A stretch of 64,000 bases of DNA from a virus (IMGVR_UViG_3300028556_000001:1-64000), one strand, 5' to 3'. Counted from the first letter of the stretch, positions 8,394 to 16,391 are shown. The notes: generated by a model from the letters alone, not told the origin. Numbers and translations: made by a program.

Positions 8394-9413
8394 ATGAATC
8401 ACGCCGTCCTCGAATTGCAACCGCCGCCGTTTAATCGCCTAGCCGCGAGGATGCGCGAGCCGCAGACTTGGGCTTTGCTGATTGGCTTGTTTGCCGCGTC
8501 TTTCGTCGCCATGTGGCTTGCGGGGTGTTCCGCCGTCAGCTACTCGCCCCCGGTCTTGGGCGGCGGGTATTCCGAGGTGACGACCATCAAGCGCGAGATG
8601 GCCACCGACGCCAAGGGCAACCTGACGCCGGGAAATCTGACCATCGTTACCCAGCGGAATCTCCAGCAGAGCCAGAATGCCAAGACCCCCTCCACCCTGT
8701 CGAGCAAGGGGTTGGATTACGCCTTTGGCATCGGGGCCGACAATACGCACGCCCGCGAACTCTCGCCGGAGGAAGCGGTATCGCTGGGGACGACGACCCC
8801 CGCAACCGTTACGATTCCGCCGCCACCGGATTACACGAAATACATCCTCATCGGCGCGGGCATCTTGATTACCCTGATTGGCGTTGGCCTCGCCGGAGCC
8901 TCGGCCTACCCCGCATTCATCCTCTTTGCGCCTCTCCTGCGCTCCATTGGCACGGACTTTGGCATCTTTGGGGCCGCACTCATCCTTGTGGGGGTCTTTA
9001 CCAAGGAGCTAGAAGGACTGGTTTGGTTCCTTGGGGCTGGAATTGTCATCGTGCTGATTTACGTGGCCTACACTAAGCTCTCGGCCCACAAAGCTACCCT
9101 GACTGCCGCCGCCACCTCAAACACCGCCTCCACGACCACGACGACCTCTACAACGGCCTCGCCCGCAGCCTCTACAACGGTTTTGCCTATATCCGTAGCC
9201 TCACCCCTTGCTTCGGACGCTGCCACGGCCCTAAAGAACGTGGAAGCGGGCCTATCTGCGGTTGCCGCTAAGGTGGAATCGCTGATTTCAACCCCCAAGC
9301 CAGCCGTCGCCACCGTAACCCCGGTTGCCGCCGTTGTCGTATCCTCCACTCCAGCCTCTTCCTTGGCCACCCCTGCGCCGTTGACTCCTTCAGACGCCGC
9401 CCCCCAACCCTAA
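8394..9413 (+). CDS. Membrane protein with lipobox-like N-terminus and Ala/Thr-rich tail
   Basis: 339 residues. Residues 26-46 form a hydrophobic segment ending AMWLAGCS, close to a lipobox, followed by a soluble part and then three probable membrane spans at about 146-225 (YILIGAGILITLIGVGLAG and two more). The last 110 residues are low-complexity Ala/Thr/Ser/Pro. It is followed with a one-base overlap by a second membrane-anchored gene. A role in lysis or envelope attachment is possible for such a pair in a phage, but nothing in the sequence proves it. Confidence 0.75.
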   Translation: MNHAVLELQPPPFNRLAARMREPQTWALLIGLFAASFVAMWLAGCSAVSYSPPVLGGGYSEVTTIKREMATDAKGNLTPGNLTIVTQRNLQQSQNAKTPSTLSSKGLDYAFGIGADNTHARELSPEEAVSLGTTTPATVTIPPPPDYTKYILIGAGILITLIGVGLAGASAYPAFILFAPLLRSIGTDFGIFGAALILVGVFTKELEGLVWFLGAGIVIVLIYVAYTKLSAHKATLTAAATSNTASTTTTTSTTASPAASTTVLPISVASPLASDAATALKNVEAGLSAVAAKVESLISTPKPAVATVTPVAAVVVSSTPASSLATPAPLTPSDAAPQP

Positions 9414-9775
9414 TGGGCGGAACCCCCATAGAGAAATTCTTCGCCAAATGGGGTATAACCATTGCTGGCGGTTTGCTTATCGCCATGCTCTGTGGCGCGG
9501 CAGACAAGGTTTACACGACCGTCATGCAGACGAGCATCACGCAGACAAAATTGGACAACGTGGAGGTGCTACTGACGAAACTTGAGGAAGGACAAACCAA
9601 TTTGTATAGAACCCTCTCGGAGTGGAGGTCAGCCACCGACCAGCGATTAACAGCCCTCGAACAACACAACACCGACCAGCAGCAGAACAATACCGAGCAG
9701 CATTTTAACAACGCGGCCCAGAAGCAAAATAACACCGACCAGCAACAGAACTCCGCCGCCGCCAACTTGAAATAA
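9413..9775 (+). CDS. Single-span protein with Gln/Asn-rich coiled-coil tail
   Basis: 120 residues: one N-terminal membrane segment (about 12-30), then a predicted coiled coil, then a repetitive polar tail built on HNTDQQQNN/TEQHFNN units. A spanin- or holin-like helper of the preceding membrane protein is a possible reading; there is no diagnostic motif. This is the last gene before the transposon at 9834. Confidence 0.7.
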   Translation: MGGTPIEKFFAKWGITIAGGLLIAMLCGAADKVYTTVMQTSITQTKLDNVEVLLTKLEEGQTNLYRTLSEWRSATDQRLTALEQHNTDQQQNNTEQHFNNAAQKQNNTDQQQNSAAANLK

Positions 9776-9787
9776 GTCGCACTCGTT

Positions 9788-9833
9788 CTAGGCTCGGTGC
9801 GCTGATAGCCAGATTCTTTCCTCCTGCTCTTTG
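9788..9833 (-). pseudogene. 3' fragment of a gene split by the dinD transposon
   Basis: Read on the minus strand from the outer edge of the element, these bases encode KEQEERIWLSAHRA followed by TAG. The 5' part lies on the other side of the element (11973-12121), and joining the two flanks directly keeps the frame (..ERWRIF-KEQEERIW..). No target duplication is seen. Confidence 0.45.
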
Positions 9834-9882
9834 GGTAGTGGTACAGTTTGCCCTCCGAATGCGTCAGAAACCCTCCATTGCC

Positions 9883-10740
9883 CTACTTTTTCGGGCCGTC
9901 AATCTTCTTGATTTCACGGTGCGACGACTTTAGACGCTTTTGCACGCTCTTTATATCTTCGGCGGGAGCCAAATGTTCTGGCGGCGTACCACCGATTTTG
10001 ACAATGGCTTGACGAACTTCCCGGCCAACATTTTCGGCGGCGTTTTCTAGATTGGCTTGTCCGCGTATTTTTTCTGCTTTGATTTTGTCCTCGGTCTGCG
10101 TGACACGGAAAAGATTGGCCGCAAGCTCTGTCTTGCCCATGAATTCCAGCGGGGATCGACCGTCAGGGATTCCCTTTCTCTGGCGGATTTTCCACAAATC
10201 CATATTATAAAGCCCGCGATAACCTGCATTTTGAAAAAATGGATAATTAGTTACGCCAGATACAGCCGCTATACCCGATAGTGCCCGCTCATGCTCTGAA
10301 ACCTCGCCGCGAATTGCTACGCGTTCAACCCCGTCCGCCTGTTCCAAGGACATCTGGCAAGCCTCAGCCCACCTAGCAAAATAGACTTGCGCCTGTGCAA
10401 CTTGAGGTTTTTTCGGGTCTCCATTCATTGCCGCCAAGTAGCAGGCAAAGCGTGAAAGTTTGTAGTCCTGAACGGTCTTCCCTGCCACGTCCCTTGAAGT
10501 CTGGATAATATTATCCATGACGGGTATATTTAGGCTCATAAGTGCAGCCATAGCTTTTTCGATGGATTTGCGAAAGCCTTGCAAACTTTCGTATCCTAGA
10601 AGACTTGCCAAGTCAGATGCCCACCAAAAAAGAAACCCGTTCGTATTAGAAAGGGCTTCAAATCCGGCCTTGTGTGGAGCAGTTGGCTCCAATTGAAAGG
10701 GACTATCGCCGGAGGCTTCGCTGGGGGTGTCTTCGCTCAC
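9883..10740 (-). CDS. dinD: DinD family DNA-damage-inducible protein
   Basis: 285 residues, GTG start at 10740. The N-terminal BRO-like part has DLASLLGYESLQGF and LSRFACYLAAMNGDPKKPQVAQAQVYFA. The C-terminal half has FFQNAGYRGLYNM, IRQRKG, MGKTELAANLFRVTQTEDK and VGREVRQAIVKIGGTPPE, which track DinD of E. coli closely over full length. DinD inhibits RecA filaments in E. coli; here the gene is transposon cargo placed directly after a transposase remnant. Transcription probably comes from the remnant's promoter at 10918-10946. Confidence 0.93.
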   Translation of the reverse strand: MSEDTPSEASGDSPFQLEPTAPHKAGFEALSNTNGFLFWWASDLASLLGYESLQGFRKSIEKAMAALMSLNIPVMDNIIQTSRDVAGKTVQDYKLSRFACYLAAMNGDPKKPQVAQAQVYFARWAEACQMSLEQADGVERVAIRGEVSEHERALSGIAAVSGVTNYPFFQNAGYRGLYNMDLWKIRQRKGIPDGRSPLEFMGKTELAANLFRVTQTEDKIKAEKIRGQANLENAAENVGREVRQAIVKIGGTPPEHLAPAEDIKSVQKRLKSSHREIKKIDGPKK

Positions 10741-10781
10741 GCATTGAGACTAACACCGGATATAGTTGCGGCAACATCTTT

Positions 10782-10911
10782 TTATGCCGCCTTTTCCTGT
10801 GCGTCTAGTAGGGCGATAATGTCAACTACCTCCCAGATTTTCGTTGCGACCCCTGCCTTCGCAGAGGCAGGCTATGACGCGGGCGCGTTGGTCTTGGCTT
10901 AATTGGTTCAT
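10782..10911 (-). pseudogene. IS1-type transposase, internally deleted (N- and C-terminal ends only)
   Basis: The minus-strand ATG at 10911 opens MNQLSQDQRARVIACLCEG, matching the start of IS1-family transposases in this window (FDKQVSIVSALAEG). It then meets, in another frame, AGVATKIWEVVDIIALLD and TAA at 10784, which matches the family C-terminus (AMAAG followed by a short acidic tail). About 230 central codons including the DDE residues are missing. The junction lies in a small hairpin (CCTGCCT..AGGCAGG). A good promoter remains upstream, and dinD follows 42 bases later. Confidence 0.8.
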
Positions 10912-10917
10912 GGTGTC

Positions 10918-10946
10918 AAATTAGCTTATTATGCTTGCTATGTCAA
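10918..10946 (-). promoter_or_regulatory. Sigma70-type promoter upstream of transposase remnant and dinD
   Basis: On the minus strand TTGACA (10946-10941), a 17-base spacer and TAATTT (10923-10918). The -10 lies only 6 bases from the remnant's ATG, so the transcript may be leaderless for that frame and serve chiefly dinD. Confidence 0.6.
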
Positions 10947-11006
10947 GGGGGTATTTTAAGAAAAATGCCGCCCGGTTTTTACGCCGGACGGCACGCCTAT
11001 GTAGGA

Positions 11007-11231
11007 CTAGACTTTCCGCCAGATGGGGATGCCGCTACCAGGAGGCGCATATTGAATGCGACCTGTACGCGGGTTTCTCACCCGTTTGACGATGGCGACC
11101 AGTTTATAGCCGGGTCTGGGCTTGGGTTGGATAACCATTGTGGATATCCGGGCAAAACCCATTGACAACCGTGGCCGCTGATGCGATAATTCTAGTGATT
11201 GCTGAACTATCGCGGCGGCTTGTCCGGTCAT
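11007..11231 (-). CDS. Small basic protein in element D
   Basis: Up to 74 residues from ATG 11231; an internal start (MVIQPKPRPGYKL) would give 43 residues. The C-terminal part GYKLVAIVKRVRNPRTGRIQYAPP looks like a compact basic beta domain (KLV..RVRxPRTGR), a style common in small proteins next to mobile elements. Start uncertain; function unknown. Confidence 0.45.
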   Translation of the reverse strand: MTGQAAAIVQQSLELSHQRPRLSMGFARISTMVIQPKPRPGYKLVAIVKRVRNPRTGRIQYAPPGSGIPIWRKV

Positions 11232-11308
11232 ACGGATGGGTTCGCCCGGAAAGTCTTAGACCCCGGCGTGTTTCAAGCACGGCACGGGGTTTTTCGTAAA
11301 TTTGTGCT

Positions 11309-11770
11309 TTAGCCGGGTACCACTTCCTCCTCCTCGTCCTCAGCGACAGCCGGAATTGGTGGCGGCGGGTTTGCGACCGCCTCGGCTGGTTTGGTTGAAG
11401 TGCGTTTGTATCGAGTAGCACCGGGATACCATTCTGCAAGCCCCCATGTATCGGTATTGGGGACTTTAATGAAAGCGGGATTCTTACCTAGCGCAATCGC
11501 CACGTTACGAGCGGCTATCACACTATCCTTGTTGTCGAATTGGTAGCCGCCCGCCTTCATAGAGTCATAAAGTGTTTCCAGCGAAATTGCGCTCAATCCC
11601 CGCGACTTCCCGGCTTGCAGTATTTCTCGTACAACCGTTGCAAGTGGTCGGCCAAAATATTGGTCTGGTCGCGTCACCCCGCCTGTCGATTGAGATAATT
11701 CAATGTCAGCGTAAATCGGTGGCGCACCTGCCGCCGAGCAAAGCTCATTGACCAATTTCTTTTTGGACAC
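11309..11770 (-). CDS. Winged-helix (HARE-HTH-like) protein in element D
   Basis: 153 residues. Residues about 45-120 (TVVREILQAG...SAISLETLYDSMKAGGYQF...AARNVAIALGKNPAFIKV...WGLAEWYPG) follow the pattern of HARE-type winged helices, in which a helix pair is followed by a 'GYxF' wing and a short beta hairpin. The C-terminus is a Pro/Glu tail (EDEEEEVVPG). DNA binding is inferred from the fold guess. It overlaps the end of the KGG-type frame just upstream. Confidence 0.55.
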   Translation of the reverse strand: MSKKKLVNELCSAAGAPPIYADIELSQSTGGVTRPDQYFGRPLATVVREILQAGKSRGLSAISLETLYDSMKAGGYQFDNKDSVIAARNVAIALGKNPAFIKVPNTDTWGLAEWYPGATRYKRTSTKPAEAVANPPPPIPAVAEDEEEEVVPG

Positions 11771-11898
11771 AAGCTATTGCTGGCCCTAACCTGTCCGCCT
11801 TTGACCGCGCTGGCCTTTGGCTCTGGCGGCGGCGGTACTACACCTGTGGCACGTTGAACCACGTCAAAGGCAATCTGGGCAAAGTCTCGTTTCGGCAT
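11674..11898 (-). pseudogene. Degenerate KGG/histone-like small gene
   Basis: ATG at 11898 opens MPKRDFAQIAFDVVQRATG, a typical start of short phage and transposon proteins that end in KGGxARAxxLxPKxR. Here VKGGQVRASNSLCPKRNW is recognisable, but the frame then runs as a shadow inside the winged-helix gene. Probably a truncated or frameshifted gene whose 3' part was replaced. Confidence 0.4.
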
Positions 11899-11947
11899 AG
11901 CCCCAACATATCATGCTTGCTGCCCAATTCCAGTCCAAAGCCGGGTT

Positions 11948-12121
11948 TTATAATTCAAACTGTACCACTACCAAAATTCGCCATCGCTCGCGAGCTTCCG
12001 GTGGCATCGCCATCAGGCATTTAATCGCAGCGTCGTATAGCGGCTTCATCTTAGCGCGAAACTCTAGGCATCCGGGCGGCAAGTCTTCGTCGCGGATGAT
12101 GAATGATGGAGGAGGTTTCAT
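11948..12121 (-). pseudogene. Hypothetical gene truncated by element D
   Basis: ATG at 12121 opens MKPPPSFIIRDEDLPPG; the native sequence runs to ERWRI at the element edge (11973). The last residues VVVQFEL and TAA come from the transposon's inverted repeat. The lost C-terminus can be read on the far side at 9788-9833. Function unknown. Confidence 0.6.
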
Positions 12122-12180
12122 TGAAAGTAGTGCTGGGGCCGCTACGGCGAGTCTTGCATCGCCCTGCCTCGGCCTTGCGG

Positions 12181-12244
12181 TAAGGGAGTTTACAAAACAG
12201 CCCCCAGCAAAGTAAGGGAGTTCTAATGAGTGACCCCAGCAAAG
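12181..12244. repeat. 32-bp tandem duplication
   Basis: TAAGGGAGTT at 12181 and 12213, and CCCCAGCAAAG at 12202 and 12234: each pair is spaced exactly 32 bp, showing two copies of a 32-bp unit in the gap between two minus-strand genes. Confidence 0.75.
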
Positions 12245-12283
12245 GGAAAGTGAATGGCGCGGCAGGTGGATTGGCAAGCGGGA

Positions 12284-12646
12284 TTATGTGCATTCGTTGA
12301 GTTGTTTCAATTCGATGGTTATGGAATCTTCAGGGCCGTCTATGGCGCGGATAAACATTTCAGGAACTACCTGCCTGCAATCGTCCACGGGCATGGATTG
12401 TAGCATCAGCAATTCCCGAGAGCATCCCGTCGGCGTCTCGCCGTCGCTTATCAGCACACACGACCGTAACGCTGAGACGATAGCGAGGACTAGGCTCTCC
12501 TGAAACCTTTGCTTTTTTGGCGCGGTTATCAGCCGACCCCGGCACAGCATCTTTCCGTTTTTGAAACTTGGGACGGGGCCGAGTCCTTTTAGCTGAATCG
12601 TCAGCGTCCCGGTGGACAGGTTGAGGGTTGCGTGGAATTGGCTCAT
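12284..12646 (-). CDS. Hypothetical protein, possibly RusA-like
   Basis: 120 residues. LGPVPSFKNGKMLCRGRLITAPKKQRFQES near the N-terminus and MPVDDCRQVVPEMFIRA near the C-terminus resemble the edges of RusA-type Holliday junction resolvases (VPSxKN; DDxxxxVxE), but the central Asp cluster is not in this frame. The frame overlapping it at 12360-12767 contains DKRRRDADGML, so one of them may be a shadow or a frameshift may exist. Nuclease activity is therefore unproven. Confidence 0.55.
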   Translation of the reverse strand: MSQFHATLNLSTGTLTIQLKGLGPVPSFKNGKMLCRGRLITAPKKQRFQESLVLAIVSALRSCVLISDGETPTGCSRELLMLQSMPVDDCRQVVPEMFIRAIDGPEDSITIELKQLNECT

Positions 12647-12767
12647 AAGAATCAGGGTAGGGGTCGGGAATGATTGGATGCTTGCGTAGCTCAGGCGGCA
12701 AAAACTTGCGTTTAGCCGCCATCCTCGCCTCGTGCAGCGCGATGTCGTTGTCAGTCCAGCCTTTCAT
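12360..12767 (-). CDS. Hypothetical protein overlapping 12284-12646
   Basis: ATG at 12767. The first 40 residues (MKGWTDNDIALHEARMAAKRKFLPPELRKHP) look like a genuine helical leader; the rest overlaps the next gene in another frame and is Lys/Arg/Pro-rich, then YRLSVTVVCADKRRRDADGML. Either a real overlapping gene or the 5' end of a frameshifted RusA-like gene. Confidence 0.4.
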   Translation of the reverse strand: MKGWTDNDIALHEARMAAKRKFLPPELRKHPIIPDPYPDSYEPIPRNPQPVHRDADDSAKRTRPRPKFQKRKDAVPGSADNRAKKAKVSGEPSPRYRLSVTVVCADKRRRDADGMLSGIADATIHARGRLQAGSS

Positions 12768-13048
12768 GGATATACGCCTCCCCATGTTTTAACCCAGTGA
12801 ATGCGGATTGGTATGCACGGAAGCAAGCAAATCCAAAGGGTGAAATCACGGAACGAATCGCGCCTCCAGAATGCGCCAATCCACAAATCCTCAATCTTCC
12901 AGCACAGGCTCAAAGAGAGCTTATTTGAACAAATTAGCGGTAAACCAGCTTTGTTTGTTTCGACATTCTCCCACTTGATTCGCGTGAGTATAATGCGTTT
13001 TTCAGATGGAGCCAAGTTTGGCTTCCATTGGATGCGTATGGTTTTCAT
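12764..13048 (-). CDS. Hypothetical 94-residue Trp-rich protein
   Basis: Starts MKTIRIQWKPNLAP and ends with a 4-base overlap onto the next start at 12767. Contains many Trp, Ile and Leu and one strongly hydrophobic stretch (FTLWICLLPCIPIRIHW) that could be a membrane segment. Same operon as its neighbours. Function unknown. Confidence 0.55.
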   Translation of the reverse strand: MKTIRIQWKPNLAPSEKRIILTRIKWENVETNKAGLPLICSNKLSLSLCWKIEDLWIGAFWRRDSFRDFTLWICLLPCIPIRIHWVKTWGGVYP

Positions 13049-13051
13049 AGG

Positions 13052-13324
13052 TTAAACTTTGTTCTGCTCCTCAATCAGCTTGGCGATTTCGTAATCGGTG
13101 AGGCGGCGGTAGAGGAGTCCATGTTTGCATTGACCAGCGAAGAATCCCGCCAACAACGAAATTGGCCCAAGTAAGGCAAATACAGAGCAATACTTTCTGG
13201 CTTTTTTCTCCGATACGTCATCAAGCCCATAGCAGATATGCGTTAGGTGCGCGTAAAAGAATCCATAGTCCAGCACCCCGCAGGCGACGTAGGACAGGAA
13301 GAGGAGGATGAGCGGGAGGGTCAT
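13052..13324 (-). CDS. Small membrane protein, two spans
   Basis: 90 residues with hydrophobic segments at about 1-22 (MTLPLILLFLSYVACGVLDYGFF) and 45-62 (YCSVFALLGPISLLAGFFAG), then a charged tail. Start overlaps the upstream stop (ATGA at 13321-13324). No family recognised. Confidence 0.7.
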   Translation of the reverse strand: MTLPLILLFLSYVACGVLDYGFFYAHLTHICYGLDDVSEKKARKYCSVFALLGPISLLAGFFAGQCKHGLLYRRLTDYEIAKLIEEQNKV

Positions 13325-13470
13325 GGCTTCTTGCTTAGGAGTGCAACGTTCAAGCTATCGGGTTTACGGGAGGCGAAAGCGCAAAGGAGTTCACGCTCCG
13401 CGCTTTTCCTTGTTATGTGGGTCATCACAACAAGCTGAAAGCGGTGGCATTTCATTTTTGGTTTAGGCAT
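13321..13470 (-). CDS. Hypothetical 49-residue basic protein
   Basis: ATG at 13470 is preceded by GGAGAA; the protein MPKPKMKCHRFQLVVMTHITR... ends TGA overlapping the next start. Rich in Lys and Arg. Position and coupling support a real gene. Confidence 0.6.
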   Translation of the reverse strand: MPKPKMKCHRFQLVVMTHITRKSAERELLCAFASRKPDSLNVALLSKKP

Positions 13471-13497
13471 AAATTCTCCTCGGTTGGTGCGGGGGGG

Positions 13498-13707
13498 TTA
13501 TTTCTTCAATGTTTCTTCCTTAAATGATTTGAAGTGGCAAACGATATTGACCATCATAGCAAATTCCTTGGAGCCTTCCTCAAGTTGTTCGGGTAGGAGA
13601 TTCATGTCGTAAAGTAGGCTTTGCACAATCATCTCATCGTTGATGAAATCACGCAACTCTTGCAGTTGCTTTTTGACTAACTCCGGCATCTTAGGATGGT
13701 CACTCAC
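13498..13707 (-). CDS. Hypothetical 69-residue helical protein
   Basis: GTG at 13707 overlaps the TGA of the upstream gene. Mostly acidic helices (MPELVKKQLQELRDFINDEMIVQ...FAMMVNIVCHFKSFKEE). No domain recognised. Confidence 0.65.
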   Translation of the reverse strand: MSDHPKMPELVKKQLQELRDFINDEMIVQSLLYDMNLLPEQLEEGSKEFAMMVNIVCHFKSFKEETLKK

Positions 13708-14579
13708 GCTCCCCCTCCCTTCGGCGGCTCGACTTGGGGGATTCTGGCCCAATGGGTTATCACGGAATCGGCCATGCCGTATTTGTTCATTTCGTTATAG
13801 GTTCCCGTAACTTGCATTTTACGGTCTTCGCGCCACCACAAAACAACTTCGTTAGCCAACGGCATCTTCCCGCTCTCCACCGGGAACCACTCGACGGCAA
13901 TGGGCTTGGGTTTTCTTTCATCGGAAATAATGTTCCCTGCGGAGTCGTATATAACTCTTCCGCTCCAGTCTAGAGGCTGCGGAGCCTGCCGCTTGCGATA
14001 CCGGAATACGGGGAGTTTTTTCTGGCCATCTGCTACGGGCCTCCATACGCTCCATCCTTCGCTAGTCATCTCCTCGTCCTTGGTTAGCTCCTCGGAAGCG
14101 GGCGTGAGCTTGCGGCGATACATATTTTCTGCGTTGATAGCACCAACTTCCCGCCCTTGGATTCCACAAGGATGCCAGCCGCCGTAGATTTTTAATTCGT
14201 CACCGATGATTGTGGTTTCTCCTTTCTCTAGCAGCCTATACCCATTCCCAACTTGGTCAATAGATAGGCCATCGGGATTATGACCCGGAGCTTTTACGAA
14301 ATAGTCTTTTGGATTCGAGCTAGGATTCTGATTTTTCCCAAAGCACCCCACGCCCAACTCCCGCGCAAAGTGCAGGTTCAGAATGCGGGCGACAGATTTA
14401 TGCGTAGCCGGTTCGGTTCTTGGAGAAACCATCAGGTTTGCGCTATCTATGCCAGTGATTCTTTCTGGCGACTCGACTACAAATGGCAAGTTGTAGGTAA
14501 AGCCCGCAACAGTGCATTCCTTCCCCTTCAGCCACTCCGCAAGCTGCGCGTCGGTGGGGTTGTGTGCGGCGGGGGTCAT
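13704..14579 (-). CDS. Hypothetical 291-residue protein
   Basis: Largest gene of the minus-strand cluster; coupled to both neighbours by 4-base overlaps. No clear motif. The C-terminal part (VEWFPVESGKMPLANEVVLWWREDRKMQVTG) ending in ITHWARIPQVEPP resembles the short 'DUF551-like' pattern (WxPVExxxP...H.W) seen in many phage accessory proteins. Function unknown. Confidence 0.7.
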   Translation of the reverse strand: MTPAAHNPTDAQLAEWLKGKECTVAGFTYNLPFVVESPERITGIDSANLMVSPRTEPATHKSVARILNLHFARELGVGCFGKNQNPSSNPKDYFVKAPGHNPDGLSIDQVGNGYRLLEKGETTIIGDELKIYGGWHPCGIQGREVGAINAENMYRRKLTPASEELTKDEEMTSEGWSVWRPVADGQKKLPVFRYRKRQAPQPLDWSGRVIYDSAGNIISDERKPKPIAVEWFPVESGKMPLANEVVLWWREDRKMQVTGTYNEMNKYGMADSVITHWARIPQVEPPKGGGA

Positions 14580-14809
14580 GGCGATTTCTTTCTCTTGGAT
14601 GGGAGGATGGTGATGGCGCGGGCCAGCCTCGACTTACGCCGGATAAACCCCTTCTTTTCAAGGGCAATCAGAGGGCGCAGGATGGCGTGCGTGCTTTTGA
14701 ACCCGAAAAATTTGGTCATTTCAATGATGCTTGGGCAATAGCCGTTGTCGGATTGAAAGAGAACGAGGAAGGCCAGCACCCGTTTTTGCAGGGGAGAAAT
14801 CGCTCTCAT
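14576..14809 (-). CDS. LexA-type winged-helix regulator (DNA-binding domain only)
   Basis: 77 residues from ATG 14809. ISPLQKRVLAFLVLFQSDNGYCPSIIEMTKFFGFKSTHAILRPLIALEKKGFIRR matches the LexA N-terminal domain (LTxxQxxVLxFI...G.xPSxxEIAxxxGxxSxxAVxxHLxxLExKGxIxR). There is no protease or dimerisation part. As first gene of the minus-strand operon, with about 340 bases of gap to the capsid gene on the other strand, it is a candidate switch regulator. Confidence 0.8.
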   Translation of the reverse strand: MRAISPLQKRVLAFLVLFQSDNGYCPSIIEMTKFFGFKSTHAILRPLIALEKKGFIRRKSRLARAITILPSKRKKSP

Positions 14810-15152
14810 GTTGCCATTATTTACACCATCTGCGCGGGAATGCAAGTGGCGCATGAAGATTTTTCGTTGATTTATTTCCCTGTTTCTCCACAATCCTGCC
14901 ACAGAGGGCGAGTATCAGACCGTCCACCCTCCGGTCAGGCTTATCAGTCCCGCAGCCGGGGACGACCCAGAAGACAAGACCGCGAAGGTCAAGCGAGGCG
15001 TAAAACCCTAGGCTCTCCGCCCCCTGAGCCACGGATAATCCGCCGTCCATACCGGGACGGGAAGAACAATCGCCCAGCGGGACGCCTGCCAAGATACTCA
15101 CTCCGATAGATTGGCGTAGGAAAGTCAGTCGGGCACAGACGGAACTTTCCAC
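14810..15152. other. Gap between LexA-like gene and capsid gene
   Basis: About 340 bases between divergent transcription units. Promoters for both directions must lie here, but no consensus pair stands out. A short plus frame at 14880-15013 (ending AGDDPEDKTAKVKRGVKP) lacks a good start and is not called. Confidence 0.4.
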
Positions 15153-16391
15153 ATGTCTCAATCCACCATTGACCATTGCCAACTCACCCCCGCTGACTGG
15201 AACGACCTCCTACCGGAGCAGATTCCGCAGTGGCAGGTAATCAATCAGGCGTATATTGCCTTGTCCGACCCCTACACGAATGCCTTGGACGGCGGCACCT
15301 TCCCGGCGAACATGGGCCAACAGATTCGCACGCTGATTCCCGGTCGCCCGGTGATGAACCAGAGCTACACCCGCCCGGCATTCTCCCCGTGGCTGAACAA
15401 CGCTTGCGGCGTCTCCGGCCCCATCGCACAACCCTCCAACAACGCCTACGAGACGACCCCGGCGTATATGACGGGACGCTCGGAACTCTTGTGCGTGGCT
15501 CAGACCTACGACCAAGTTCTGCAAACCCTTGGTATCTACATTGATACCATGAAGAAAGGCCTGTATGAATTGAACTTGATTGACGCCCGCATCAATTACC
15601 ACGACCTCTCCGGCCTCAAGTTCGTGGCGAACACCGCAGGCAATATCGGCACCCTCCTGACGGGCGACTTCCTCTCCATCTCCACGCCCTACAACTGGGG
15701 CTACGGGCTCCCGAACGCCTACATGTCGTGGCAGGCCCTCCTCGCCATTATGAACGAGATGCGGAACCGGGTGCGCGACATCGAACTCTGGCCCGGCTCG
15801 GCTGACGGGATGTTCGCGGGCATCTTCTCCTACGAGCAAATCGAAATCTTCCGCAACACGGGCGACATCAAGTCGGACGTGCAATCGGCCATCAAAGGCT
15901 CCTACGACGACGCGAAGAAGGCTGAATGGCGTTACTCGTGGATTGAATACCCCTACCGGGGCATCCAGTTCGGCATTGACCAGCAGCCCCTCCGCTTCAA
16001 CGCCATCAACGCGGACGGCTCCCCGGCCTTCATTGACCCGTATATCACGGAACCCGCCACCTTCGGCTACAACAACGTGGTGAATCCGAACTGGCAAATC
16101 GCCCTCTACGAAATCGGCTTCCTCCTGACGAAGAACACCCTTCGCAAGCTGGTGCCGGAAGACTACACGGGCGAGGCCCAAGCGGTGTTCCCCCACCAGT
16201 TCTGGAACGGCGAACTCCACTGGATTAACAACAAGGACATGGGTTGCAATCCCCGTGGTGAGTTCGGCTACTTCGACTACATGTTCGTCCGCGCCTACCA
16301 GCCGCTCCGCACTTGGGGCATCTGCGCCATCGCCTACCAGCGTTGCCAGACCGACATCGGGCTGCAAACCTGCGCTAAGGAAACCTCGTAG
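15153..16391 (+). CDS. Probable major capsid protein
   Basis: 412 residues, abundant aromatic and Pro/Gly content, no signal peptide. It is first in the virion module and is followed by a strong hairpin, as is common after capsid genes needing high expression. Motifs: the N-terminal helix, a long central domain (ELNLIDARINYHDLSGLKFVANTAGNIGTLLTG) and the C-terminal PRGEFGYFDYMFVRAYQPLRTWG. Size and position fit an HK97-type capsid, but no direct family motif was recognised. Confidence 0.6.
   Translation: MSQSTIDHCQLTPADWNDLLPEQIPQWQVINQAYIALSDPYTNALDGGTFPANMGQQIRTLIPGRPVMNQSYTRPAFSPWLNNACGVSGPIAQPSNNAYETTPAYMTGRSELLCVAQTYDQVLQTLGIYIDTMKKGLYELNLIDARINYHDLSGLKFVANTAGNIGTLLTGDFLSISTPYNWGYGLPNAYMSWQALLAIMNEMRNRVRDIELWPGSADGMFAGIFSYEQIEIFRNTGDIKSDVQSAIKGSYDDAKKAEWRYSWIEYPYRGIQFGIDQQPLRFNAINADGSPAFIDPYITEPATFGYNNVVNPNWQIALYEIGFLLTKNTLRKLVPEDYTGEAQAVFPHQFWNGELHWINNKDMGCNPRGEFGYFDYMFVRAYQPLRTWGICAIAYQRCQTDIGLQTCAKETS

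Larger units (their letters stand above)
9834..11972. mobile_element. Defective IS1-like element carrying dinD (element D)
   Basis: Perfect 17-bp terminal inverted repeats GGTAGTGGTACAGTTTG lie at 9834-9850 and, inverted, at 11956-11972. The ends begin GGTAGTG like the two intact elements at 37-43 kb. Inside are dinD, an IS1-type transposase reduced to its two ends (10782-10911), and two or three small genes. No target duplication was found (flanks GCTCTTTG and AAAATTCG), so it is old or rearranged. The right end forms the false C-terminus of the gene at 11948-12121. It cannot move by itself but might be mobilised by the intact relatives. Confidence 0.8.

Noticed and set aside
14564-15109. 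Plus-strand open frames upstream of the capsid gene
   Set aside because: Overlap the LexA-like gene in antisense and lack plausible starts; codon composition resembles shadow frames.
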